Shown piece by piece: positions 1 to 22,850 of a stretch of DNA of 22,969 nt. The position numbers and the translations under genes were made by a program. Source of the DNA: Phoronis ovalis (lineage: Eukaryota > Phoronida > Phoronidae); contig JAOXYB010082165.1 in assembly GCA_028565635.1 (NCBI GenBank), positions 1-22,969 of the forward strand. The letters run 5' to 3'. Below the pieces are notes generated by a model. The model was not told the DNA's origin. It was given only the letters and a program-made list of their open reading frames with translations, and searched no databases. Position 1 is the first letter of the stretch; every line of letters begins with the position of its first letter.

Positions 1-484
1 CCCATTTATACACTTATTAAGCTGTTGAGTGATATAGCACTAGTGCAAATGAACTGAACATAGGTGACACTTTATCGTATCCAACGCGGACATGCATACG
101 GACTTTTGTTATAGGGTATTGAAAACACATTTTTTACAAAACATCTATCATAAGAAATCAAAGTTAACTGATTATTACAAAAATAAACCAGAAACGTTTT
201 TTTTCTGTCCAGATGATATATGACAGATCCAACCGGATCCAATACATGCGAAATTAAATAGTGAAGCAGACCTTAATGCTGTGATGGTTCGGGTTCTGTA
301 CAGTTGCATAACAATTGTTTGACCTAACCAGCATACATAACTTTAAGGGTCAGAAAAGTGCAGAGGATAAGCCGTTGATCTAGGCATTTTGATTGGTTTT
401 CATAGTGCAGGGAAAGAATTTTGATTATTTTATAAAACTCGCTTAATATTAATTCGATTTATTGACAACTTTACGTAGGTCAGT
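1..484. other. upstream flank of the Kv channel gene
   Basis: AT-rich non-coding sequence before the Kv start codon. It should contain the promoter and 5' UTR, but I see no convincing TATA box or initiator. An in-frame TAG at 476-478, three codons before the ATG, closes the frame and fixes ATG 485 as the first possible start in this exon. Confidence 0.5.
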
Positions 485-2241
485 ATGAAGAGAAAGGCGA
501 AACTGACAGGCGAGACAAATAAGATATTTCTTGACATAGGGGGTACTAGATTTATTACAACTGTAAAAACATTGAAATCTAAGCCAAATACAAAACTGGC
601 AAGACTGGTGTCGAAATCAGAAACTGATACACCAAACAAACTTTACTTCGACAGGAATGGAGAAATGTTTCGATTTATCATGGATTACTACAGAACAGGA
701 CAATTACATATGCCACTAAACGTTTGTGTTCCTGCTTTTAAAAGTGAATTAAAGTACTGGCAGATCATGGACACTTCGTTGCGCTTCTGTCAAGAATGTT
801 CAAATAAATACATGAATAGCGATGCAGATAACGAGAAAAAAGATGTTATGCAAGCATTTTCTGATCTAGAGAGCGTCCCCATTCCACTTCACTGTGACGT
901 AAGTTCGCGAAGGAAACGGTTGTGGCTGTTCCTTGAAGATCCCACCAGCAGTAGATCGGCGAAGGTAGATTTATTATTACAAAGCAACAAGTTCTAGAAT
1001 ATAATCAGTAAATGAAACTAACATGTAAAGCGATGTCATTTCATGTATATGTAAAGGTAAAAATATAAACATGAAAGTGAATTTTCCGTATGTGCATGAG
1101 CGCCTGACCATTAATACTATCGGTGTAAATGCACGGTTAATTGCAAATTATAAATCTAATTGTACCCGTATATGAAGGTAATAATGAAAGTTAAGGAGGC
1201 GGTTGGGCACTGAAATGCATCTATTTTATATTAGTCTAGGGTATTATAAAAAGTACCGTGGCCACCATGACTTGGTGAGTACTTGATCAACTATATGCTG
1301 AATTGATAGGGATATATTCCAAAGAAAAGGTGCGGGGAACTATATTATAAACATTTGTTTTTTAAATGTGGGTAATAATATTTTTTAAATTTCATTTTCA
1401 GATACCAGCAGCTATTTACATCATAATGTGTTTCCTATCCATTGTTGTCACAGCTTTGGATACCGTAGATAGTTTAAGGCAACCAGTCACCAACGAAACC
1501 TTCGAACTCCTGAATGAGGAAAACAAGACACAGTTACTCAGCAACAAACTACACAATAAAGTGTTCAGTCATCTTAGACCAGAACTGGTCTTTATTTACT
1601 GTGCTTGCCTTATTTATTTTATCGCAGATCTCATTTTAAGATTCATTGTTTGCCCATTTAAAACAAAATTCTTGAAATATTTCTTTAACGTGCTGGATTT
1701 GCTTATAGTCTGTCCATTAATAGTTGGAATGATAATAACACATGTTTGCGATCCAGCAATTTTTATAAATGAATTCAGCTTGACGTTTTTTCTTTCAGTA
1801 GATGCCATCATTCGAGTTCTTATGGTTGTCCGCGTTTTAAAATTTGCCCGCCATAATATAGGGGTTAAGGTATTGTATTTAACATTAAAATCTAGCTTGT
1901 CAGTGTTGGCTATTTTATCATTCTTCGTAATTATTGCTACGTTGCTGTTTGCATTTTTGATTTACATCGCTTCAATCTACGACGACACTTACTTTTCGAA
2001 TGCCTTCTACGGCATGTGGTGGGCAGTTATTACAATGACGACTGTTGGTTACGGTGATATGTACCCAGTGACTATTCCAGGATATGTCGTCGGTGGGTTG
2101 TGTGCCTGCACGGGGGTTCTTTTGACTGCCTTGCCTATAGCTGTACTGGGAAATAGTTTCACCGTTTACCTTCAGCATGCAAAGGAATATAACAATACTT
2201 TGAAGCGAAATGGGAATATCTCCAAATTGGTTTACCCTTGA
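485..2241 (+). CDS. voltage-gated potassium channel subunit, Shaw/Kv3-like, two exons
   Basis: A pore-forming or modulatory K+ channel subunit of the plasma membrane, 439 residues. Exon 1 is 485-964 and exon 2 is 1402-2241, joined in phase 0 (AAG|GTAGAT, TTTTCAG|ATA). Residues ~14-110 are a T1/BTB tetramerisation domain (IGGTRF, LYFDRNGEMF, ELKYWQI). W-LFLEDPTSSRSAK then leads into S1 (161-182). The S1-S2 loop has N-glycosylation sequons at N191 and N201. S2 is ~221-240 and S3 ~252-275. S4 is ~294-311 with R298, R304, K307 and R310. The selectivity filter TMTTVGYGD is canonical (371-379), and S6 carries PIA (405-407) where PXP is usual. HX5C in T1 and YGDMYP after the filter favour the Shaw branch. 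S4 lacks two standard arginines. It could be an electrically silent subunit that needs partners; family assignment is secure, subfamily less so. Confidence 0.93.
965..1401 (+). other. intron of the Kv channel gene
   Basis: A 437-bp AT-rich intron between the T1 linker and S1, from GTAGAT to a pyrimidine-rich TTTCATTTTCAG acceptor. I see no other feature in it. An open frame runs from an ATG at 1366 into exon 2, but its first 12 residues come from the intron end and are not part of the channel. Confidence 0.85.
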
Positions 2242-3534
2242 ATTGTAGAAAGGTTGCCGTTAGTGGATAAATACTAATGATTTACATCCTACCCAGAAAA
2301 AATTTAATTTTTTTTATTGAAATGTTAATTGTTTACGACAGAATGGAATATTTTTCAAAATATTATATTATTATTACTAAATTGCTTATCTTTTACGACA
2401 AATGTAATGTGTATAAACTGCATGTCTGAAATCAAACATGATACAAAAATACTAGTCTCACACGTCCATACATGGACTAACACCACTTAAACTTATTTTC
2501 TTTGCTAACATGTCTGGCTGTGACGAGAATAGATGTATCATATAATATTTCCATTTGTAATTGGTCTGCTGATGAAGTCTAAACCGCTCTAGATTAGTTT
2601 AATTAATATGTTTAGTAGAATACTAAAATTGTTCTGATATATCTGCTTTTAAAGAATGTGAAATATATTCACTTGCCATTTACTGAGAAATGATGAGTTT
2701 CATAGTATTATATTATAATTGCACAGAACTTAAATGTATCATTAATTAGGTATGGTGATGTAATATTCTCTGTTGTATTAATGTTCTGCAGGTACAATTA
2801 AATCAACCCACGTGTACGTTAATGTAGTTGTATCTTTTAACATGTATATATCACGTATAATGTCGCGCTAAAAAACATTTTATCAAGAACCGGCTAAAAC
2901 TTTCTTATGAAATAGCGGAGTTAAGCAGACCTAGTTTTTTTACAGGTATAAAGTAAAAGAGGTTCTTCCAAGAATATCAACTAACACTCTGTGACAACTA
3001 ACAAACTATAAGCAATAAAATATAATGGAAATCCCACAAGACCTGAAATATAACTGATACAAATTATTTGTTTAACTTGTCTCAACCAGATGGCGTCTTT
3101 CTCTAGGAATGCTCATTTGTTGCACAAACGATCCAATAACAAACATTTAGCTGTTGATATTGAAATTTATTACCCAAATATGATTGGTAAACATGATTTA
3201 ATAAATTTCAAATTCATGAAAAATATAGGAAATAAATATTTAATTTAGTTACGGTATCTAACTGAATGTAAGTATAACCTATATAACATATACCGTTTAG
3301 ATACAACTCTTGTGGTTATCCTCGTCTGAAATGATAACGTATTATGCAATAACTAGGACATACCTGCAAAATAAAATATGAAAAATATATAAGGAACATG
3401 CATGTAACTGTTTGACAGCTACAGAATATTTTTTTATTTTTCATATTTCGAATTCAGTTTATTTCCAGATTCCATAACGATGTATGGTATTTTTCGGATG
3501 TGTAAATCATCCTAGTCTATTATGTCACGTTGCC
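2242..3534. other. intergenic region between convergent genes, with 3' UTRs
   Basis: AT-rich sequence between the Kv stop and the stop of the opposite-strand prokineticin-like gene. The first AATAAA on the + strand is at 3014-3019, about 770 bases after the Kv stop, so the Kv 3' UTR is long or uses a variant signal. A perfect 12-bp inverted repeat (TGAAATTTATTA, 3161-3172 and 3199-3210, 26-base loop) is the only structure I noticed. No coding exon is recognised. Confidence 0.5.
3433..3463 (-). terminator. candidate poly(A) signals for the prokineticin-like gene
   Basis: Read on the minus strand, AATAAA occurs at 3463-3458 and again at 3438-3433, about 70-100 bases after the TAG at 3537-3535. 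This is the expected place for 3' end formation of the distal isoform. The hexamer is common in AT-rich DNA, so the call is tentative. Confidence 0.4.
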
Positions 3535-3728
3535 CTACATGCAGGAGATAAAATAATTGAATTGCACTGCTGAAATAAATTGTTCCTTGTTAGATAATTC
3601 AAAATCGCAAAATTCCGTAGTTTCCGACTTCTCCGAGTGGGGGTCACACAATGCATTATCGTGGTATGGCAGCTTAGGCTTGCACTGACAAGATCCATAA
3701 TATACTGGTAGAACAGTTTTCTGCTGGG
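3535..3728 (-). CDS. prokineticin-like gene, distal 3' exon (exon 4, complete Cys set)
   Basis: This exon encodes YYGSCQCKPKLPYHDNALC followed by a further Cys in TEFCDFEL, which aligns with the CxC...C...C end of prokineticins and with exon 3 (YYESCPCQSPLKC). Homology to exon 3 starts earlier, at the shared CLV triplet (3739-3731), but no AG lies just before it: the bases there read TTTTACTG|CA. The nearest usable AG (3730-3729, after GTCTCGT) starts the exon at 3728 in the correct phase but drops the conserved Cys. The reading frame closes with TAG at 3537-3535 after a 20-residue tail. It may be an alternative last exon, a second module after exon 3, or a decaying duplicate. Confidence 0.6.
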
Positions 3729-6700
3729 CTACGAGACATGCAGTAAAAGAATAATATAAACAGATAAAACTTACGGTCGCATTTTGATTGTTGAAAATTT
3801 GTTTTATGAAAAAGAGCGGAATTTTGGTTAAATGTACTGGAAGGTCTAAAAATGTGTATACACTTTCATCATTATACACTGTGCATTTGCTGTTTAGGAA
3901 ATAGTCATATCTCAAAAGCTAAGAAAATATTGTGAAAAACCTTCCCAAAAAATCCCGAAATAAATTAAAATACGAAAAAAAGAGCCTTATAATTTCAAGC
4001 TGACAAGTCTTAACGGTTACCGGTGGCCACTCAATACAGATTGGCAAAATATACATTTATTTGGTGAATTATTGTACAATTTAACAACTTATACGATCCT
4101 GAAGACCCAAAATGTTCACACACACACGCACGCACGCACGCATACACACATTACGAAAATTGGTGTCCTTTTAGTCACCACTAGGTACTCCACTCACTTG
4201 TGAAATTGTCTTGTACAGTGTTACCATACATGCACCATTAGTTCTGATATTAGCCACCAGGAGGATCAAAGTATTTGGTAATTGATAAATGTTTATACAT
4301 GTAATGTGATTTAAAAAAAAATATAATCATTGACCTTGGAACCTGTTAAAGAAATGTCATCACTATGTAGAAAACGCAAACCCTTAAGTTTTGGGGTTCG
4401 TAAATGATACGATGTAGTTCTGGATCAGTTTATATAAATACAACATATGAACACAACAAACTGAAGCAATGAAGTACCTTATAATTACACCTTATTCTAA
4501 CGCATATAATTTCAATATATCTCGCACTTATTTTATTTCAAATTTTTGCACCCAAAAGTTCACCCATAATATTGGCACAAAATAATATTTGAATTATTTT
4601 GCTGTTCTTCAATATATGTATTCAGCAATTGGTTTGGGGAGCAAACAGGTGGAAGATGATTAAGGATATATTATTTTTGTGCGCCGTAGACTGAACGAAT
4701 GAATAATATTGTGTAGATGGGAAGTGAATGCATAATATTGTGTAGATGGGAAATGAATGCATAATATTGTGTAGATGGGAAGTGAATTTATTTGTTTAAG
4801 AAATCGAGAAAACCGTTTAAATTTTTTCCAACTTTAAGAATGGCTTTGAGGCATTTTTTTTTTGCAGAAATTAAACATAAGAGAAAGAGACAATTACAAT
4901 CCACTATTCATTTAACTATATATTTGAATAATTTGTGATACAGCATATAACAAGTTGGGAAATGGCAGCATCGATAAATTCAAACTCTTTATATCTCATA
5001 ATATGGAATCCATGCAACACTTGACTTAAAAACAGAAATGTAGATATCAAACATGTTTCATAATTAGGTTATAATTTTGCGTTTCTTGATTAAAATATAG
5101 AATAATAAATGTGCTGCCCAGGTCAGGTTGAGAATAATGTGCAAACTGATTCATTCACATTTCCCTGCAAAATAAAATGATTTATTACTGTGCATAACAA
5201 GTAGAGAGCTCTCTAATGTTGTAGCGTCTTATCTGAAGACGTACATTTAAAAAACAAGTATTTTTAGTCAGAGATCAACATATGTATATGTGTTGCATCA
5301 GGATATGAGTTCCATGCAGAATGTGTAGTCTATGTGCGTGCAGGAATTTTGACTTAATTGTCATTTAGTTTTATTTATGCCGTAGCATGCTTACCAATTT
5401 CTCCGAGCGGCATATCGAATTCAGGTGGAACCTTTCCATTACATTTCAATGGGGATTGACATGGGCAGCTCTCATAGTAAATACTGTCGCTGTTGAGAGA
5501 TTTGTTTCGTACGAGGCACGCTAAAGTATATAGAAGAGACAAAAATAAAAAAATGTTGCATTTTAGTGGATAGACTAAATTCCCGGGGGTACTCAAGGTT
5601 TTTTAACTAGGGGGTTGTGCCGCCCAACCCAATCCAAAATTTTAATTTGTGGTGGCAAACCCAATCCAATTTTTTTGAAATTTTAGGGTAACAATCCAAA
5701 TTTGTGAAATATAAGGGTAGCAATCCAAAATTTTCAAATATTTGAGTATAGCAATCTGTTTTTACGCAAACTGACACATACAAACCAAATTCCAAAATTT
5801 ATTTATGGATACAAACCTAAAATTAATCCAAATTATTTGCTATAAGCAGTGCATGGGTAGCAATCCAAATTTTTGAATATATTTACGCGGTAGCAATCCA
5901 AAAAATTAAGTAAGAAGTATACAATCCAAATCCAAAATTTTCAACTGAGTTGTACCCCCACCAAAAAATAACTTGCGTACCCCCCAGGACAAAATTATAT
6001 CCAAGAAGCTAAAAATATAATTATTAAGAAAACTATAACGTCACATGCAAATTAAAATTATTTCCCGAGATTGTACGTGCTTGTTTGTTGAATGTTATAT
6101 GATCTTTTGCATGATATTTTAGACTGAATCTAGATGTTTTAAACATTATTGCAGCCACGTACAGGATCCGGCAGTTCCAAGCAGCTGACAGGTACCAGGC
6201 TTATGGTCGGATAGCGATTTCTTTCGACGTCCGATAGGTCGAACATTAGATACACAACACTCTCCACGCCAACATTCTTTTGACAACGAACAAGACCTGC
6301 TGTCATCAACCGCAACACCAACTGCCTATAAACAAGTTTATAATATTAACAGTTTCATAATAAAAATGCCTAATCCCGAGTATAGGTCACTCGGATATGT
6401 GATACATAAAACTACATACCGAACATTGTTCAGGTTTGTCCAAATTCAGAAACTGTTTTTTTTTCTAATTGTGAAAATATGTTGATTTTTTTATTTGTAT
6501 ACACTAATGATATACTGCAGTTTTTAAAAAAACTCCTTTGCCTTGTCGCAAAATGCTTTATTTTAGTTGTTAAACCGAATATATTAAAAAGAAAATCGTG
6601 AACAATCTAAAAGATGAATTACGTACAGTTCATTTCAAAGACTTGGAGTATGTGTAGAGAGTAATGCAAGAATTGCATTCTAGTGGATTAATTTTACAAT

Positions 6701-6870
6701 TTCACAAAGTTTTGTGTTCTCTGTAATATAAGAACATTAAAATGATTCCCCCAATTTTCCCATTTTTATTGGTTTTATTCTCGTAAAAATTGAGAAATTT
6801 AACTTACCTTTTCACAGCAGATTAACGATAGCAAGGCAACAAAAACTCCAAGAGCCAGTTCACCCTTCAT
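3535..6870 (-). CDS. secreted prokineticin/astakine-like cysteine-rich protein, multi-exon
   Basis: A predicted extracellular cytokine-like ligand. Exon 1 (6870-6808) encodes a 21-residue hydrophobic signal segment (MKGELALGVFVALLSLICC, then EK) and ends at the donor GTAAGTT. Exon 2 (6325-6163, acceptor TTTATAG, donor GTACGT) carries the core: C-x5-C-x4-CC, a 21-residue basic loop containing GRRKK, then C-x9-C completed across the next junction with an LGxxG turn. This spacing matches prokineticins except that the basic loop is longer. Exon 3 (5520-5375 or 5520-5395) and exon 4 (from 3728 or 3740 to 3535) each supply a homologous CxC-type 3' half. All junctions agree in phase (0, 1, 1). Reading into exon 3 gives 123 residues; skipping it for exon 4 gives ~139-143. 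Dickkopf and colipase share the fold but fit the LGxxG turn less well. Receptor and role in this animal are unknown. Confidence 0.78.
4117..4150. repeat. (CA)n/(CGCA)n microsatellite
   Basis: CACACACACA followed by CGCACGCACGCACGCA and a return to CACACA, 34 bases in all. A simple-sequence repeat, probably variable between individuals. Confidence 0.9.
4703..4787. repeat. 29-bp tandem repeat, three copies
   Basis: Units start at 4703, 4732 and 4761 and share ATAATATTGTGTAGATGGGA. The second differs by G to A (GGGAAATG instead of GGGAAGTG) and the third is cut short after 27 bases. The near-identity indicates a recent minisatellite expansion. Confidence 0.92.
5370..5375 (-). terminator. AATAAA poly(A) signal overlapping the exon 3 stop codon
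   Basis: On the minus strand the end of the exon 3 open frame reads GCATAAATAAAACT. The TAA stop (5377-5375) shares a base with AATAAA (5375-5370). If exon 3 is not spliced at its GTAAGC donor (5394-5389), the transcript would have both a stop and a 3'-end signal within 25 bases. Confidence 0.4.
5375..5520 (-). CDS. prokineticin-like gene, proximal 3' exon (exon 3)
   Basis: The acceptor ATATACTTTAG at 5521-5522 is followed by CG, which completes a Ser codon left by exon 2, then a Cys and VRNKSLNSDSIYYE, SCPC and LKC. A strong donor (ATTG|GTAAGC) ends the exon at 5395 in phase 1. If it is not used, the frame adds KHATA and stops at 5375. The part matching the last prokineticin Cys reads EFDMPLG where exon 4 has EFCDFEL, so this copy appears to lack the tenth cysteine. 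One potential N-glycosylation site, NKS, is present. Confidence 0.68.
5585..5985. repeat. ~400-bp element with inverted ends and internal CAATCCAAA repeats
   Basis: The left end reads GGGGGTACTCAAGG and the right end, reversed, reads GGGGGGTACGCAAG. Both continue into a T-rich stretch and a second G-run (GGGGGTTGTGCCGCC; GGGGGTACAACTC). Between them CAATCCAAA or close variants recur about eight times, often preceded by GGGTAG. It lies in intron 2 of the prokineticin-like gene, about 65 bases before the exon 3 acceptor. No transposase frame is present. From memory, similar GGGGGTACTC...GTGCCGCC repeats are scattered in cnidarian and lancelet genomes; I could not check this. No clear target-site duplication was seen. 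Confidence 0.65.
6326..6807 (-). other. intron 1 of the prokineticin-like gene
   Basis: A 482-bp intron, donor GTAAGTT and acceptor CTTGTTTATAG, separating the signal-peptide exon from the cysteine-rich core in phase 0. AT-rich, with no other recognisable feature. Confidence 0.7.
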
Positions 6871-8197
6871 GTTTGATGATCTTCCGTTTATCAAAAACAA
6901 AGTAATTAAATCGTGGTAACCACCGTATTTATGTGCGTGATAGACTTTATGAACGTAGGTGGTACTGTGTGAAGTATATTTTACAAAATATAAAATGCGA
7001 CAAAACACATTTTTAAACTGTGCAGTATAGTGATGTAACTTTTTTCTTTGTAACCTTTAAAAAATTAAACTGCTTGACAGATTATGTGACTCCGGCTTCC
7101 CCAGTTAGATGCGAAAACAAATTATAATGAATAGAAGTAATACATATTTGACGTTACACGGTTGTCCCAGGTACATGCGTCCCGTATAGCTCATTTTCAA
7201 CCAAACACGTTTGAACACGCTTATGATGGAAATTAAAATGTCAAACACAGAAGTACGTGACTTAGGTATGGTGGTACTGGCATGTTTTTTGAATTATTAT
7301 GAATCATACCATAAATAAAAAGAGCACATGAAGTTGTAATTAATGTATATATATAATGTATGCATGTCTACTATTTCTGTTTAAATTTGTTAAAATAAAT
7401 TCCTTAAAAAAAAAATAAAAAAATATTTCAGGATTTACAGTTTTTCTCCTAGTTAAACAAAAAACAATTGTCAACACAAATAAATGTACCTATTGAATAA
7501 TTATATATCATATATATTTGCTGATTTCCTGCTTTTTTCTACTATAACATAGTGATTCACAACTATCATGTTATTTTAATTTCCAAGCTTATCACAATAT
7601 ATAGTGTACCTGTCACCCCTCACGAATAGTGGAATAGCTGTTATCCAACTAACTGAGACCTAATAAATATCCAAAACTACTGTATAGCCCTAGGATATAT
7701 AAAACTCTAAGGGATCGATTATAAAACATTTAAAAAATAATATGATTTTTAGCTTAAATAGAAAAAGTAGTATTACGCATCTTTGAATTATGGGGATCAA
7801 GTATTTTGCATTTACAAAAAAAATAAGGGAAATAATATTGTTTTGTTATGTTTTATTTTAGAAAGGAAAGTCATTAGTAGTAATGATTGAATGTTTATAC
7901 ACCTATAAGATTAAATTGTCCCCTAGTGGGTTATACCCCCGTGTATAGCAGTGTCTACTGTGATCATATCCCAGGATCATATTAATTCCTAACACTTCAA
8001 AGTATGTAATTATTACTAGTCACCACTAGAAAAGTTGCAAAATCATTTTTCACTGTCTGGTTAGGGTTTGCATGATAACTATTTCTTTTACCGTAATACT
8101 GTTTGTTAATTGCTTACTATTTTCTGTTTCTATTTAAAACTCAGGTGATCCCACGCTGACTCATATTTTCTTGACCTCATTTATCCTCATATTTGAC

Positions 8198-8206
8198 CCG
8201 GAAGTG
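8198..8206 (+). promoter_or_regulatory. ETS-family-like site upstream of clathrin
   Basis: CCGGAAGTG is a full match to the ETS/GABP core and flanks, about 390 bases before the clathrin ATG, in a locally GC-richer patch. Such sites are common in housekeeping promoters. A nine-base match can occur by chance, so function is inferred. Confidence 0.35.
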
Positions 8207-8473
8207 CAGGACTACGTGTATTCCTTGTGTCAACCCTGTATCTGTTCATGTGGCAAAATTTCTTGGAAAATAATGTGCAATGTATACTACAATAATTCAA
8301 AGCACTTATATCTAGTCATGAAAATAAAAATGTGCTTGTAAGAAATATATCATTGTTCTTAAACATGTTAAATGATTCTTTTATTTTTGCATTTGGACTG
8401 AAATTAGAAAATATCTAAAAATAGAAAAGACAGCGTAGTAATTTTAGTACTATTTCCGCCTCCTTTCGCCGGT

Positions 8474-8487
8474 GGCCGCCATCTTGG
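8474..8487 (+). promoter_or_regulatory. YY1-like site near the presumed clathrin promoter
   Basis: GGCCGCCATCTTGG matches the reverse of the AAGATGGCGGC YY1 consensus and lies about 110 bases before the clathrin ATG, where a core promoter or short 5' UTR is expected. A partial second match, AAAATGGCTGAC, sits at ~8690 early in intron 1. Confidence 0.45.
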
Positions 8488-8597
8488 TTAGATCGAATAA
8501 ACTTACTCACCAACAAGGCACCGGTTATTAAAAATATAGTGAATATAACAACATTAACAAGTAGCTAAAACTCCGCTGTAGAACTGGCGAGTTGAGC

Positions 8598-22592
<13,995 letters not shown>

Positions 22593-22850
22593 GTATAAAA
22601 AATGCTACAACTTTCGCATGCGACTTCACAAAATTTTGAAGTTAAATTTTATCACAAGTATGAATACTGCTTGATCAACTGAATTATGTCTGTTTAATAT
22701 TATAATCAATTTATAAATCAGACATTTAGGCTTATCTGATGAAATGGCACTTACACAATCATGTAACACAGTTTTGTCATATAATCTAGTAGTAAATTTA
22801 TTAGACAGGTGACTTAGGTTCTTTTGTAATTATTTGCTTAGTGTCTAAAA

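Larger units (their letters stand above)
3729..5394 (-). other. region between the two homologous 3' exons
   Basis: An AT-rich intron in the transcription direction of the prokineticin-like gene. It holds a CA/CG-type microsatellite and a three-copy 29-bp tandem repeat, listed separately. I found no further exon with the cysteine pattern here. An ATG-initiated open frame (3915 downward) runs through part of it into exon 4, but its N-terminal ~60 residues look like translated intron. Confidence 0.5.
6871..8597. other. divergent intergenic region between the prokineticin-like and clathrin genes
   Basis: About 1.7 kb between the two start codons, so both promoters and 5' UTRs should lie here. 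It is mostly AT-rich with runs of A/T and TA. The clathrin-proximal part from ~8140 is richer in GC and holds the ETS-like and YY1-like sites listed separately. The prokineticin side has only weak TATA-like AT stretches. No coding exon or RNA gene recognised. Confidence 0.55.

Noticed and set aside
430-639. Minus-strand 69-residue open frame over Kv exon 1
   Set aside because: It is antisense to the conserved T1 domain and resembles no protein family.
2566-2640. C/D-box snoRNA-like pair (CTGATGA ... CTGA)
   Set aside because: The C box departs from RTGATGA and there is no terminal stem or internal C'/D' pair. Chance is likely in AT-rich DNA.
4250-4350. Possible extra minus-strand exon after a TTTCTTTAACAG acceptor
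   Set aside because: The acceptor is good and the phase would fit exon 3, but the peptide that follows is low-complexity, has no cysteine and has no family resemblance.
5607-5795. Minus-strand 62-residue open frame
   Set aside because: It lies wholly inside the CAATCCAAA repeat element and only reflects translation of that repeat.
6139-6321. Minus-strand 60-residue open frame starting MVLRLMTAG
   Set aside because: It is the wrong frame of the prokineticin-like exon 2. The frame set by the splice phases carries the cysteine pattern.
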